A stretch of DNA of 64,000 nt from contig CAJTPU010000001.1 of the NCBI GenBank assembly GCA_910578335.1, positions 62,001-126,000 on the forward strand. Reading direction: 5' to 3'. The position numbers were made by a program, and so were the translations under genes. Positions 1 to 8,626 of this stretch are shown one piece after another; the first letter of the stretch is position 1; each line of letters opens with the position of its first letter. The notes beneath the pieces were generated by a model, which saw nothing but the letters and a program-made list of their open reading frames with translations, did not search any database and had not been told where the DNA came from. This stretch comes from an uncultured Lachnospiraceae bacterium (GTDB lineage Bacteria; Bacillota; Clostridia; Lachnospirales; Lachnospiraceae).

Positions 1-69
1 GCCTCCTGCTTATTTACATACACAATTCTGTTCTTCATATCTTCTCCGACATTCTCTTTTCCGAAAATA

Positions 70-90
70 GGCGGTTCCTGCCGAACCGCC
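70..90 (-). terminator. Hairpin after the sugar operon
   Basis: GGCGGTTC (70-77) pairs perfectly with GAACCGCC (83-90) around a 5-base loop. It lies about 50 bases past the stop codon of the isomerase gene on the minus strand and is followed there by TATTTTC. The T tract is weak, so this is a probable rather than certain end point of the operon. Confidence 0.55.
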
Positions 91-138
91 CATTTCCCAA
101 AACACCTATTTTGAAATATATCCGCAGTACACCCGCTT

Positions 139-1626
139 TTATGCAAACGGGTTCTCTGTGGGATACATCATGCCCTTTGGCTGATTAAAGTTCAAATCCT
201 CCACCGGCACGCCGATATACTTGAATACTTCATATAATGCCTTACCGTAATGTCCGAATGCCACGGCGCCGTGATGGGGATAATTTTTCTCAATCAGCAC
301 ATGGCGGTAGAATCTGCCCATCTCCGGGATGGCAAATACGCCGATGCTGCCGAAGGACTTGGTTGCAACGGGAAGCACCTCTCCCTGTGCGATGTATGCG
401 CGCAGCTTGCAGTCCGCCGTACTCTGCAGGCGGTAGAAGGTAATATCGCCCGGTGCAATATCTCCCTCTAACGTACCCTGCGTCACTTCCTCGGGCAGGG
501 TTCTCGCCATAATCATCTGATACTTCATATTGCAGAAGGAGAGCTTCTTGGAGCAGGTATTGCCGCAGTGGAAGCCCATAAAGGTATCCTTGTGGGTGTA
601 CGGGAATTTATCCTTGATGGCTTCCTCATACATATCATTCGGCACGGAATTGTTGATATCAAGCAGCGTAACCACGTCCTCGCTGACACATGCGCCGATA
701 AACTCGCTTAAACAGCCGTAAATATCAACCTCACAGGATACAGGGATGCCCATGCCGGTCAGGCGGCTGTTGACATAACAGGGCACAAAGCCGAACTGGG
801 TCTGGAATGCCGGCCAGCACTTTCCGGCAATGGCAACGTATTTTCTATAACCCTTGTGCGCCTCCACCCAGTCTAAAAGGGTCAGCTCGTACTGCGCCAG
901 CTTCGGCAGTACCTCCGGCTTTAAGTTGCCCGCGCCAAGCTCCTCCTCCATCTCCTTTACCTTCTCGGGGATACGTGCGTCGCCGGCATGTTTATTGAAC
1001 GCCTCAAACAAATCCAGCTCCGAATTTTCCTCAATCTCAACGCCCAGATTGTAAAGCTGCTTGATAGGCGCGTTACATGCAAGGAAGTTTAACGGTCTGG
1101 GACCGAAGCTGATAATCTTTAAATCGGAAAGTCCCACGATGGCACGTGCAACCGGCAAAAACTCGTGCAGCATATCGGCGCATTCCTCCGCATTGCCAAC
1201 CGGATACTCAGGAATATACGCCTTTACATTGCGCAGCTTTAAATTGTAGCTTGCATTCAGCATACCGCAATATGCATCGCCGCGTCCGCCCACCAAGTCA
1301 TTCTGGGTTTCCTCTGCCGCTGCAATAAACATCGACGGTCCGTCAAAATGCTTTGCCAAAAGCGTCTCGCTGATTTCAGGACCGAAATTGCCGAGATAAA
1401 CACAAAGCGCATTGCAGCCTGCCGCCTTGATATCCTCGAGCGCCTGCACCATATGGATTTCACTCTCCACTATACAGACAGGACATTCGTACACGCCCTC
1501 CGTGCCGTATTTCTTTGTGTAAGCCTCCAACAAAGCTTTTCTTCTGTTTACGGATAAAGATTCCGGAAAGCAGTCGCGGCTCACTGCCACAACGCCCACT
1601 TTCACCTTAGGTAAATTGTCAAACAT
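139..1626 (-). CDS. L-fucose/L-arabinose isomerase-family protein
   Basis: This 495-residue protein belongs to the cytoplasmic ketol-isomerase family that interconverts aldoses and ketoses such as L-fucose/L-fuculose or D-arabinose/D-ribulose. Length fits the family. Seen in the sequence are a GNFGPE segment near residue 80, an acidic CEVDIYG segment in the C-terminal half, a GFHCGNT segment and a late HHGAVAFGHYGKAL segment; these are placed where family members carry metal-binding Glu, Asp and His residues. The start has a clear AAGGAGG 8 bases upstream. It is last in an operon with an FGGY kinase and a DUF4867 protein, under a divergent LacI-type regulator, so it most likely makes the ketose that the kinase phosphorylates. 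The true sugar cannot be read from sequence; no fuculose-phosphate aldolase is present in the window. Confidence 0.82.
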   Translation of the reverse strand: MFDNLPKVKVGVVAVSRDCFPESLSVNRRKALLEAYTKKYGTEGVYECPVCIVESEIHMVQALEDIKAAGCNALCVYLGNFGPEISETLLAKHFDGPSMFIAAAEETQNDLVGGRGDAYCGMLNASYNLKLRNVKAYIPEYPVGNAEECADMLHEFLPVARAIVGLSDLKIISFGPRPLNFLACNAPIKQLYNLGVEIEENSELDLFEAFNKHAGDARIPEKVKEMEEELGAGNLKPEVLPKLAQYELTLLDWVEAHKGYRKYVAIAGKCWPAFQTQFGFVPCYVNSRLTGMGIPVSCEVDIYGCLSEFIGACVSEDVVTLLDINNSVPNDMYEEAIKDKFPYTHKDTFMGFHCGNTCSKKLSFCNMKYQMIMARTLPEEVTQGTLEGDIAPGDITFYRLQSTADCKLRAYIAQGEVLPVATKSFGSIGVFAIPEMGRFYRHVLIEKNYPHHGAVAFGHYGKALYEVFKYIGVPVEDLNFNQPKGMMYPTENPFA

Positions 1627-1656
1627 TTTGTATCCTCCTTTTTATCGTTATATTGT

Positions 1657-2298
1657 TTATTCCGTCAGGCACAAGTTTTTACCCCTAAGCCCTAAAAACG
1701 CGCCTTCGTCAAGACCGCCTTCTTTATGACCAATCAGCCATTTGTTGACTGCGGTAAGCAGTGCGTCCTCATTCGGCGCTTTGCCATCTTCCACCTTTGC
1801 ATGTACACGCTGCAGCGGATAGTTGGTGCCTTTGGGAAGCACTACCGCTACCCGAAAGCCTCTGCCCTCCAAATCGCAGGGCGCATAGTGCAGCGTAGTC
1901 GCATAGATTTCCACCGCCGTGCCTGCAGGAACCAGAAAAGCCTCTGCCTTGGCGGTATCATAGGTAAAATCTGCTTCCACATCCGTAAGCAGCCCCAGCA
2001 TCAATACCGCATCCGTTGCCGCCACGTTTATCTCGCTGTCCCTGTGATATTCCAATGCATTTAGCAGGGTATTATGCCCGTTGCAGTAGCCTATCTGAAT
2101 GGGCATTTCACCGTAGGTCTTAACCGAAAGCTCCTCCTTTATGGGCAGTGCTTCCAAAATCTCCACCGACGGCTCATATACCACGCCCTCCGGCAGCGGC
2201 GTCTGCGTCAGCTTTTCCACCAGCGCGGAAAAATCCACGTTGTCAATCACCCGTCCATACTTTTTAAACGCTGCATCCGTAACCTTTTTAATCTCCAT
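1657..2298 (-). CDS. DUF4867 family protein, cupin-like
   Basis: This 213-residue soluble protein matches the DUF4867 family, which is known from clostridial sugar operons and has no assigned reaction. The centre reads as a cupin-like barrel: LEYHRDSEIN (around residues 82-91) supplies a His and a Glu at cupin-motif spacing, FLVPAGTAVEIYA forms a later strand-turn-strand, and LHYAPC supplies another His. That pattern suggests one bound metal, as in lyxose-isomerase-type cupins, but this is inference. The start codon follows AGAAAGG. It lies between the kinase (63 bases upstream) and the isomerase (30 bases downstream), so a role as auxiliary isomerase, mutarotase or sugar sensor in the same pathway is likely. 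Confidence 0.75.
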   Translation of the reverse strand: MEIKKVTDAAFKKYGRVIDNVDFSALVEKLTQTPLPEGVVYEPSVEILEALPIKEELSVKTYGEMPIQIGYCNGHNTLLNALEYHRDSEINVAATDAVLMLGLLTDVEADFTYDTAKAEAFLVPAGTAVEIYATTLHYAPCDLEGRGFRVAVVLPKGTNYPLQRVHAKVEDGKAPNEDALLTAVNKWLIGHKEGGLDEGAFLGLRGKNLCLTE

Positions 2299-2361
2299 AC
2301 AATTCCTTTCTCCGCAAAGCGGTCTTATTTATAACGATAGAAGTCTCATGGAACGCGGACT

Positions 2362-3834
2362 CTATTGCGTTATGATTTCAAACACCGGCTTTAACGCCGG
2401 ATAAATTTCCTTAAACTGTGCATAGCGCGCCTCATATTTCGCCGCAATCTCCGGCTCCGGTTCCACCGTGTCCACTACATGCACAAGTTTTTCTGCAATC
2501 TCTTCCACGCTTGCATAGGCGCCGCACGCCACCGCCGCCAGCATGGCGCCGCCCATGGCGGGTCCTTCCTCACTCTCTAAAATATCCACCTTCAAATTCA
2601 TGACATTGGCAATTATCCTGCGCCATAAGGGACTCTTTGCGCCGCCGCCGCAGATTTTGGTGCGTTCAATCCGGATTCCCAGGCTCTTTGCCACCTCAAG
2701 AGAATCCCTGAGGGCAAAAGCAACGCCCTCCAGCACAGCCTGCGTCATCTCCGTCCTGCCCGTGTCCATGGTCATGCCCACAAAAGTACCCCTTGCATTG
2801 GGATTGTTGTGAGGAGAACGCTCTCCCATCAGATAAGGCAGAAAATAGACGTGGTTTTCACCCAGCGCACAAATTTCCTCCTGTTCCTTTCCATAGTCCT
2901 TCGTGCCAACGATATCATCCATCCACCATTTATTGCAGGATGCCGCGCTGAGCATACATCCCATCAAATGATAAGTACCGTCCGCATGGGCAAAGGAATG
3001 CAGGGCATTATATTTGTCCACGCCAAAATTTCGGGAAGAAATAAAGATGGTGCCGCTGGTGCCCAGAGAAATATTGCAGCGCCCGTCTCCCACCGTTCCG
3101 GTTCCCACGGCGGCAGCGGCATTATCCCCCGCCCCTGCAGCCACCTTCACCGTGACGGGAACACCAAGCTCCCCCGCAATCTCCGGCTTTAAGCAGCCCA
3201 CGCTCTCATAGCTTTCATATACTTTGGCAAGCTGGCTTGGCAGAACGCCGCAGATATCACACATTTCCTTCGACCAGCAGCGGTTCTTTACATCAAACAA
3301 AAGCATACCGGACGCATCCGATACATCCGTACAGTGCACGCCTGTCAGCATGTAAGCAATATAATCCTTCGGCAGCATAATCTTGGCAATCCGCGCAAAG
3401 TTTTCAGGCTCCTTGTTTTTTACCCACAAGAGCTTCGGCGCGGTAAAGCCTGTAAAAGAAATATTTGCCGTATATTCGGACAGCTTTTCCTTGCCAATCA
3501 CATTGTTTAAATAATCACATTCTTCATAAGTACGTCCGTCATTCCACAAAATCGCAGGGCGGATTACTGCATCCGCCTCATCCAGAATCACAAGCCCGTG
3601 CATCTGTCCGCCAAAGCTTACTCCCGCCACCTGACTCTTATCCGCATCCTGCAAAAGCTCCTTTAAGCCCGTCATCGTCTCTGCAAACCAGTCCTCCGGA
3701 TTCTGCTCCGACCAGCCCGGGTGGGGAAAGGAAATCGGATATTCCCTCGACACAATATTCTGAATTCTTCCTTCTTCATCCATAAGCAGCAGTTTGACTG
3801 CCGAAGTTCCCAAATCTACTCCTATATACAGCAT
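2362..3834 (-). CDS. xylB: FGGY-family carbohydrate kinase, xylulokinase type
   Basis: The protein (490 residues from this start) would phosphorylate a ketopentose such as D-xylulose with ATP in the cytoplasm. The N-terminal domain opens with GVDLGTSAVKLLLMD, the phosphate-binding loop of the FGGY fold, followed by GQMHGLV and WNDGRT, which are typical of xylulokinases; GAGDNAAAAVG carries the expected catalytic Asp, and GGGAKSPLWRRI near the C terminus is the adenosine site. The ATG at 3834 is preferred over one seven codons upstream because AAGGAGG lies 6 bases before it. It is first in the operon and just downstream of the predicted promoter and operator. Ribulokinase or fuculokinase activity is possible because the neighbouring isomerase is of the fucose/arabinose type. 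Confidence 0.85.
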   Translation of the reverse strand: MLYIGVDLGTSAVKLLLMDEEGRIQNIVSREYPISFPHPGWSEQNPEDWFAETMTGLKELLQDADKSQVAGVSFGGQMHGLVILDEADAVIRPAILWNDGRTYEECDYLNNVIGKEKLSEYTANISFTGFTAPKLLWVKNKEPENFARIAKIMLPKDYIAYMLTGVHCTDVSDASGMLLFDVKNRCWSKEMCDICGVLPSQLAKVYESYESVGCLKPEIAGELGVPVTVKVAAGAGDNAAAAVGTGTVGDGRCNISLGTSGTIFISSRNFGVDKYNALHSFAHADGTYHLMGCMLSAASCNKWWMDDIVGTKDYGKEQEEICALGENHVYFLPYLMGERSPHNNPNARGTFVGMTMDTGRTEMTQAVLEGVAFALRDSLEVAKSLGIRIERTKICGGGAKSPLWRRIIANVMNLKVDILESEEGPAMGGAMLAAVACGAYASVEEIAEKLVHVVDTVEPEPEIAAKYEARYAQFKEIYPALKPVFEIITQ

Positions 3835-3891
3835 ATATGACCTCCTTGCCTGCACAGGCTCCTTTGACCGCCAAAACCGCAGTTTTTCCTC

Positions 3892-3907
3892 ACGTGCACG
3901 AGCACGT
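3892..3907. promoter_or_regulatory. Palindromic operator at the sugar-operon promoter
   Basis: ACGTGC and GCACGT form a perfect inverted repeat with a 4-base centre. It starts 8 bases downstream of the predicted -10 box of the minus-strand promoter, over the expected transcription start, where a bound repressor would block initiation. A related palindrome sits at 4031-4044. The natural candidate ligand is the adjacent LacI-family regulator; binding is inferred. Confidence 0.6.
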
Positions 3908-3914
3908 TACTATT

Positions 3915-3943
3915 ATGATAATATGTCCCCTTGACAAAATCAA
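3915..3943 (-). promoter_or_regulatory. Promoter of the kinase-DUF4867-isomerase operon
   Basis: On the minus strand TTGATT (3938-3943) and TATCAT (3915-3920) are separated by 17 bases, a good sigma-A-type spacing. The predicted start near 3908 leaves a leader of about 75 bases before the kinase. Confidence 0.55.
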
Positions 3944-4030
3944 GAGGCTAAATATTTTTCGCTGTTTTTCACAAAAGTATTGTTTTTTTATATGTTTTAC
4001 AGCTTCTGTTTCCGTCATTTTCACAATTTT

Positions 4031-4044
4031 TGTGCACAGGCACG
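4031..4044. promoter_or_regulatory. Second LacI-type operator
   Basis: TGTGCACAGGCACG has GTGC/GCAC arms and matches the operator core at 3893-3906 at 11 of 14 positions. It lies about 20 bases upstream of the -35 box of the regulator's own promoter, allowing autoregulation or looping between two sites about 140 bases apart. Confidence 0.45.
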
Positions 4045-4063
4045 GTTTTGCGCGTCCCACAAA

Positions 4064-4092
4064 TTGACTTCGCCTTTTCATTATGCTATGGT
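4064..4092 (+). promoter_or_regulatory. Promoter of the LacI-family regulator
   Basis: TTGACT (4064-4069) and TATGGT (4087-4092) are separated by 17 bases on the plus strand, about 40 bases upstream of the regulator's start codon. Confidence 0.55.
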
Positions 4093-4130
4093 ATGTACTA
4101 AGAAAACACCGTTTAGATGAGGAGGCTTTT

Positions 4131-5153
4131 ATGGCAACCATCAAAGAGATTGCAGAGCTGGCAGGAGTATCCCGCGGTACGGTCGACAGAGTTTTAAACA
4201 ACCGCGGCTCTGTGAACGATGCGACCGCCGAAAAAATACTGGAAATTGCCAAAGCTTTGGATTACCGTCCCAATCGGGCGGGTATCGTGCTTGCCGCACA
4301 GAAAAAACGCCTGAAGCTGGGCGTCATTCTTTTTTCTGCCGGCAATCCCTTTTTTGAGGATGTCTTAAAGGGCGTAACGGAAAAAGCAGAAGAGCTTTCC
4401 GCCTACAACTGCACCGTCGTCGTAAAGCAAGTGCATTTTAATATAGAAGAACAGCTTGCCGCCATTGACGAACTGACAGCCGAAGAAGTAAACGGCATCG
4501 CCATGGCGCCCTGCAACCACCCCTGTATCAAGGAGCGTATCAACACTCTTTTTGACGCCGGCATTCCTGTCGTCACCTTCAATACGGATATCGAAGGCTC
4601 CCGCCGGATTGCCTATGTGGGAAGCCATTATACCCATTCCGGCGAGACAGCGGCTGGGCTTATGCATCTTATGACCTTTGGGACAGTAAGACTTGGCATC
4701 ATCAGCGGCTCCCACGATATTCTCTGCCACACGGAGCGGATTGCAGGCTTCGAAAAAGCCATACGGGAACACTACCCCAATATACAGATTGTGGAAACCA
4801 TAGAAAATCATGACGACGAAATCGAAAGCTACGAAAAAACAACGGCACTTCTAACAGCGCACCCCGACATCAACGCTCTTTTTTTTGCTGCCGGCGGCGT
4901 TTACGGCGGCTGCCGCGCCGTCCTTTCCATGGGTCTGCAGGATAACATCAGGATTCTCGCCTTTGACAAAGTCCCCTCTACCAAAGCACTGGTAGAAGAG
5001 GGCGTGATAGCGGCAACCATCTGTCAGCAGCCCAAAATTCAGGGAACGAAACCCTTGGATATCCTGTTCGCCTTTCTGACTGCCGGCGAGATGCCCGAAA
5101 AAGAGCATCACTATGTCGCCATAGATATCCGCATCAAAGAAAACATCCATTGA
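4131..5153 (+). CDS. LacI-family transcriptional regulator
   Basis: A 340-residue sugar-responsive DNA-binding protein. Residues 1-50 are a LacI helix-turn-helix and hinge region (IKEIAELAGVSRGTVDRVLN, then a YRPN hinge start); the recognition helix reads GTVDR where most family members have TVSR, which suggests an operator differing from the usual LacI consensus. Residues 60 onward are a periplasmic-binding-protein-like effector domain beginning LGVILFSAGNPFFEDVLKG. The start at 4131 is chosen for its GAGGAGG site; an upstream in-frame ATG at 4083 falls within the predicted -10 region. It is divergent from the kinase operon and the two palindromes between them are its probable binding sites. 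The inducer is probably the operon's sugar, which is inferred. Confidence 0.88.
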   Translation: MATIKEIAELAGVSRGTVDRVLNNRGSVNDATAEKILEIAKALDYRPNRAGIVLAAQKKRLKLGVILFSAGNPFFEDVLKGVTEKAEELSAYNCTVVVKQVHFNIEEQLAAIDELTAEEVNGIAMAPCNHPCIKERINTLFDAGIPVVTFNTDIEGSRRIAYVGSHYTHSGETAAGLMHLMTFGTVRLGIISGSHDILCHTERIAGFEKAIREHYPNIQIVETIENHDDEIESYEKTTALLTAHPDINALFFAAGGVYGGCRAVLSMGLQDNIRILAFDKVPSTKALVEEGVIAATICQQPKIQGTKPLDILFAFLTAGEMPEKEHHYVAIDIRIKENIH

Positions 5154-5180
5154 TTGAGAACAGACTCAATAAACGGTTGT

Positions 5181-5210
5181 TTTACAGCTTCCCGCTTCCC
5201 TATATATAAT
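5181..5210 (+). promoter_or_regulatory. Promoter of the XRE-type regulator
   Basis: TTTACA (5181-5186) and a perfect TATAAT (5205-5210) are separated by 18 bases. The start codon follows about 80 bases later, and the leader contains a dispersed repeat copy at 5234-5272. Confidence 0.6.
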
Positions 5211-5233
5211 AAATGTATAACAAAGCCGGACAA

Positions 5234-5272
5234 TTGCGAAACGTATTGATTATGCCGTTGTCATTGTGCATG
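5234..5272 (+). repeat. Dispersed 39-bp intergenic repeat, copy A
   Basis: This segment starts TTGCGAAACG and ends TGTCATTGTGCATG. It matches 55629-55667 at 32 of 39 positions without gaps and the reverse complement of 38021-38059 at 28 of 39. It lies in the leader of the XRE regulator, downstream of the promoter. See the related repeat entries. Confidence 0.6.
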
Positions 5273-5293
5273 AAAAGACAGGGAGGTATTTAC

Positions 5294-6139
5294 ATGAATC
5301 TTTCAAACTTTGGAGAAAAAATTTTGCGCTGCCGTCAGAATGCCGGTCTGACACAGGAAGAGCTTGCACTCCGCATCGGCGTGACGCCGCAGGCAATTTC
5401 CCGTTGGGAAAGAAATCAAAGTATGCCTGACATTTTAATTCTATCCGATTTATGCAGGGTATTAAACGTCAGCGCAGATTTGCTTTTGGATACGATTCAC
5501 GGCAACATCACAGGAGAGTATGATGTCAAAACGCAGGAAGAAATTTTCGAAAATTTAAACCGCTGCTGCGAGCCGCTCGAAATCATCGCAGGCATCGCTT
5601 TCGTTCCCTTTTGGGAAAACAGCAAGGGTACCGCTCTGCTTGCCGAACAGAGAATGCTTCTGTCAAAGGAAGGCTTTCTGCTGCCTCTCGTCAGAGTATG
5701 CGACGATGAGCGCCTTCTTGCAAACGAATTCATGATTACCGCTTTCCGCCACGTTCTATATCAGGAAAATATGGAGACTGTCGACGAAACGTCTTGGGCG
5801 CACATCGCAGAAACGCTGGGCAATGTAACGCGCAGCCACTACAGCCGGATACTGAACAGGGATATTGTAAAGCTGCTGTGTGACAACTTAAAGCAGCGGT
5901 ATCCTGCCCTGATAGAAAATACCGTTCCCGAAAATATATCCTACGGTCTGCTTACGGATGTGTTAAAGTGCCTTGTCAAAGAAGGAAATTCTCCCGCCTG
6001 CCTGCCGCAGATAATTGAAATCATAGACGGCAGACTTCGGGAGAATCCTGATGCCGGCACAGAAGAGCTTGCCGGTCTTGCCGCGCGGGAGCTGTCCGGC
6101 ACAGATACGCTGGAACAGCTTTTTATAAGGCGCACCTAA
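5294..6139 (+). CDS. XRE-family helix-turn-helix regulator
   Basis: A 281-residue cytoplasmic protein. Residues 5-65 are a Cro/C1-type helix-turn-helix (LTQEELALRIGVTPQAISRW followed by NVSADLLL). The remaining 210 residues are helical, without a recognised domain, and may sense a ligand or mediate dimers. The start at 5294 is supported by GGGAGG 7 bases upstream; the in-frame ATG at 5213 lies too close to the -10 box. Its TAA stop overlaps the TAG stop of the convergent cysteine synthase gene within 4 bases, so the two transcripts meet head to head. Target genes are unknown. Confidence 0.82.
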   Translation: MNLSNFGEKILRCRQNAGLTQEELALRIGVTPQAISRWERNQSMPDILILSDLCRVLNVSADLLLDTIHGNITGEYDVKTQEEIFENLNRCCEPLEIIAGIAFVPFWENSKGTALLAEQRMLLSKEGFLLPLVRVCDDERLLANEFMITAFRHVLYQENMETVDETSWAHIAETLGNVTRSHYSRILNRDIVKLLCDNLKQRYPALIENTVPENISYGLLTDVLKCLVKEGNSPACLPQIIEIIDGRLRENPDAGTEELAGLAARELSGTDTLEQLFIRRT

Positions 6140-7071
6140 TCTGCAAACATTTCCGTGGAGAGATAACGGTCCCCCGAATCCGGCAGCAGTGCAACAATCA
6201 CCTTTCCCGCATTTTCCGGACGTTTTGCCAGCACGGCGGCTGCATGCAGCGCCGCGCCGGAGGTGATTCCCACCAGCACGCCCTCTGTTCTCGCTGCGAG
6301 GCGCCCCGCCGCAAATGCTTCTTCACTCTCTATCTGCATCACTTCATCATAGATAGAAGTGTCCAGCACCCCCGGCACAAAACCGGCGCCGATTCCCTGC
6401 AGCTTATGCGGGCCTGCCTGCCCGCCGGATAATACAGGGGAATCCTTAGGCTCCACGGCAACGATTTTTATCTTGGGATTTTTCTTCTTTAAATATCTGC
6501 CCACACCGGTAATCGTACCGCCCGTGCCGGCTCCCGCCACAAATATATCCACTTTCCCTTCCGTGTCTTCCCAGATTTCGGGGCCGGTCGTTTTTTCATG
6601 TATTTGGGGATTCGCCGGATTGTCAAACTGTCCCATAATCACGGAACCTTTTATCTCTCTGTGCAGTTCCTCCGCTTTCGCAATTGCGCCCTGCATTCCC
6701 TTTTTTCCATCCGTCAGTACAAGCTCCGCTCCATATGCCTTGAGTAACGTCCGCCTCTCCGCGCTCATACTGTCGGGAAGCGTCAGAATCGTCCGATATC
6801 CCTTTGCCGCCGCCACGCTTGCCAGACCGATACCTGTGTTGCCGCTTGTAGGCTCAATAATGGCAGCTCCCTTCTTCAGGATACCCTCTTTTTCGGCATT
6901 TTCTATCATATTGAGCGCCACTCTGTCCTTCACGCTGCCCGCCGGATTCAAATATTCCAGCTTTGCCAGAATCACGGCATCCGCAACGCCCATCTTTTCC
7001 ATGTAATGTCCCACCCGCATCAAGGGCGTATTTCCTATCAGCATAGCTGCATTTTCCACGATTTTTGCCAT
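6136..7071 (-). CDS. cysK: Cysteine synthase A (O-acetylserine sulfhydrylase)
   Basis: A pyridoxal-phosphate enzyme of about 311 residues that makes L-cysteine from O-acetylserine and sulfide. Seen are IGNTPLM, the PLP-lysine segment NPAGSVKDRVA (around residue 42), the phosphate-contacting PTSGNTGIGLA, a GTGGTITGVGRYLK glycine loop and a late GITSGAAL segment, all standard for CysK and not for cystathionine synthases with a heme domain. Length is typical. The start may be 7071 (ATG) or an upstream ATG/GTG pair within 12 bases; the choice changes only four residues. A strong promoter lies upstream, and expression may follow sulfur supply, but no T-box or S-box leader is visible in the short leader. 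Confidence 0.92.
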   Translation of the reverse strand: MAKIVENAAMLIGNTPLMRVGHYMEKMGVADAVILAKLEYLNPAGSVKDRVALNMIENAEKEGILKKGAAIIEPTSGNTGIGLASVAAAKGYRTILTLPDSMSAERRTLLKAYGAELVLTDGKKGMQGAIAKAEELHREIKGSVIMGQFDNPANPQIHEKTTGPEIWEDTEGKVDIFVAGAGTGGTITGVGRYLKKKNPKIKIVAVEPKDSPVLSGGQAGPHKLQGIGAGFVPGVLDTSIYDEVMQIESEEAFAAGRLAARTEGVLVGITSGAALHAAAVLAKRPENAGKVIVALLPDSGDRYLSTEMFAD

Positions 7072-7109
7072 ATATTTCACCATACCTTTCCGTTTGGATT
7101 ATGTTTCTT

Positions 7110-7138
7110 ATCATACTGCGCCGTCCGTTTGCCGTCAA
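7110..7138 (-). promoter_or_regulatory. cysK promoter
   Basis: TTGACG (7133-7138) and TATGAT (7110-7115) on the minus strand are exactly 17 bases apart, close to the consensus. It is divergent from the aroA promoter; the 7072-7309 intergenic space holds these two promoters and nothing else recognised. Confidence 0.65.
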
Positions 7139-7177
7139 GCGGTGCAGTTGGCAGCACATAGGGGATTGCAAAACAAA

Positions 7178-7206
7178 TTGAAGGGAGGGAACAGCTATGA
7201 TATAAT
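7178..7206 (+). promoter_or_regulatory. aroA promoter
   Basis: TTGAAG (7178-7183) and TATAAT (7201-7206) are 17 bases apart on the plus strand, about 100 bases before the aroA start, which itself follows an AAAGGA site. Confidence 0.6.
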
Positions 7207-7309
7207 GTTTTGCAGACAATAAAGGGAAATCTTTGCAGGATGCAAACATGATAACTACGACGCAAAAAAAATCTACCAACCGCTGCACACACAGAAAGGA
7301 TTTTGCTCT

Positions 7310-8626
7310 ATGACACTCACCGATACTTACAAAGTTCCCTGCCTAAAAGGCAGGACGCTTTCTAACCATACTGTCACCGTTACCGTACCCGGCTCTAAGA
7401 GCATCACCAACAGGGCGCTGCTGCTCGCCATGCTCGCAGACGGGGACAGCATACTGACGGGCGCGCTCTTTTCTGATGATTCCCGCCACTTCTTAAGCTG
7501 CCTGCATGCGCTCGGTTTTCAGACAACTGCTTCTGAAACCGAAAGCCGGATAACCGTAAAGGGGCTTTCCGGCAGACTGCCCTGTGCCGAAAGCTCCCTG
7601 TATGTGGGCAGCGCCGGCACGGCAGCACGCTTTCTTACAGCATGCCTCGGTGTTTCTCAAGGCGTTTTTCATATGGATGCTTCGGAACAGATGAAAAAAA
7701 GACCTATGGCGCCCCTTCTCGATGCCTTAAAGGAGCTTGGCTGTGAGATTACCTTCTCCGAAAAAGAGGGCTTTTTTCCCTTTACCTTGACAGGACACGG
7801 CTTTTGTAAGAACAGCATCTGTATCGACATAGACTCAAGCAGCCAGTTTTTAAGCGCGCTCCTGATTGCCTCCTGCCTCTCCGATAAGGATATGGAGATT
7901 TCCGTCAGAGGTTCCCATGGTATGTCCTATATTGCCATGACCTGCAAAATGATGGAACAGTTTGGCGTGCACTTTTCTAAAACATCAGAAGACGTTTTTA
8001 TGATTCCCGCCGGACAGCCTTATCATGCACTTTCCTATGCCATTGAGCCCGATGTATCCGCTGCCGCTTATTTTTATGCGCTGGCTGCCATACTGGGCAT
8101 TTCCGTTACCGTAAAGGGCGTTTTCCCCGATTCCCTGCAGGGCGATGTGCAGTTTTTGTATATTCTGGAACAAATGGGATGTACCTTGAAAGAGACAGCG
8201 GAAGGTCTCTGCCTGTCAGGACCAAAGGAGGGCAAGCTGCACGGCATTACCGTGGATATGTCCGCCTGCTCCGACCAGGCGATTACCCTTGCCGCCATTG
8301 CGCCCTTCGCAGATGCCCCTACAACCATAACCGGCATCGGACACATCCGCCATCAGGAGAGCGACCGCATAAACGCCATCGTCAAAAATCTGCATGCCAT
8401 GGGCGTACCCTGCACAGAGCAGGAAAACGGACTGACCATATCCCCCGCACAGCCTCATCCCGCCCTGATACATACTTATGACGACCACCGGCTCGCCATG
8501 GGCTTTTCCCTGACGGGGCTTCTCGCAGAGGGCATTGTCATCGAAAATCCCCTCTGCTGCAAAAAAACCTTTGAGAATTATTTTGAAGTGTTAGAAAATA
8601 CCCTGCGGCTTATCGAAAGAAAGTAG
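7310..8626 (+). CDS. aroA: 3-phosphoshikimate 1-carboxyvinyltransferase (EPSP synthase)
   Basis: A 438-residue cytoplasmic enzyme that joins shikimate-3-phosphate and phosphoenolpyruvate in the aromatic amino acid pathway. The N-terminal domain has PGSKSITNRALLLA (residues 25-38), and the PEP-binding loop reads VGSAGTAARFL. In the C-terminal domain SDQAITLAAIAPFA and RHQESDRI, then TYDDHRLAMGFSLTG, are the catalytic and substrate-binding segments. It stands alone, away from other shikimate genes. Its 3' end overlaps the convergent DUF3592 gene by 17 bases. The SAGTAAR loop differs from the classic NAGTAMR loop, a feature of some glyphosate-tolerant forms, but tolerance cannot be concluded from sequence. 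Confidence 0.93.
   Translation: MTLTDTYKVPCLKGRTLSNHTVTVTVPGSKSITNRALLLAMLADGDSILTGALFSDDSRHFLSCLHALGFQTTASETESRITVKGLSGRLPCAESSLYVGSAGTAARFLTACLGVSQGVFHMDASEQMKKRPMAPLLDALKELGCEITFSEKEGFFPFTLTGHGFCKNSICIDIDSSSQFLSALLIASCLSDKDMEISVRGSHGMSYIAMTCKMMEQFGVHFSKTSEDVFMIPAGQPYHALSYAIEPDVSAAAYFYALAAILGISVTVKGVFPDSLQGDVQFLYILEQMGCTLKETAEGLCLSGPKEGKLHGITVDMSACSDQAITLAAIAPFADAPTTITGIGHIRHQESDRINAIVKNLHAMGVPCTEQENGLTISPAQPHPALIHTYDDHRLAMGFSLTGLLAEGIVIENPLCCKKTFENYFEVLENTLRLIERK

Noticed and set aside
5155..5170. Short ATTGAG/CTCAAT stem after the LacI gene
   Set aside because: Six AT-rich pairs with no adjacent T tract; not convincing as a terminator.
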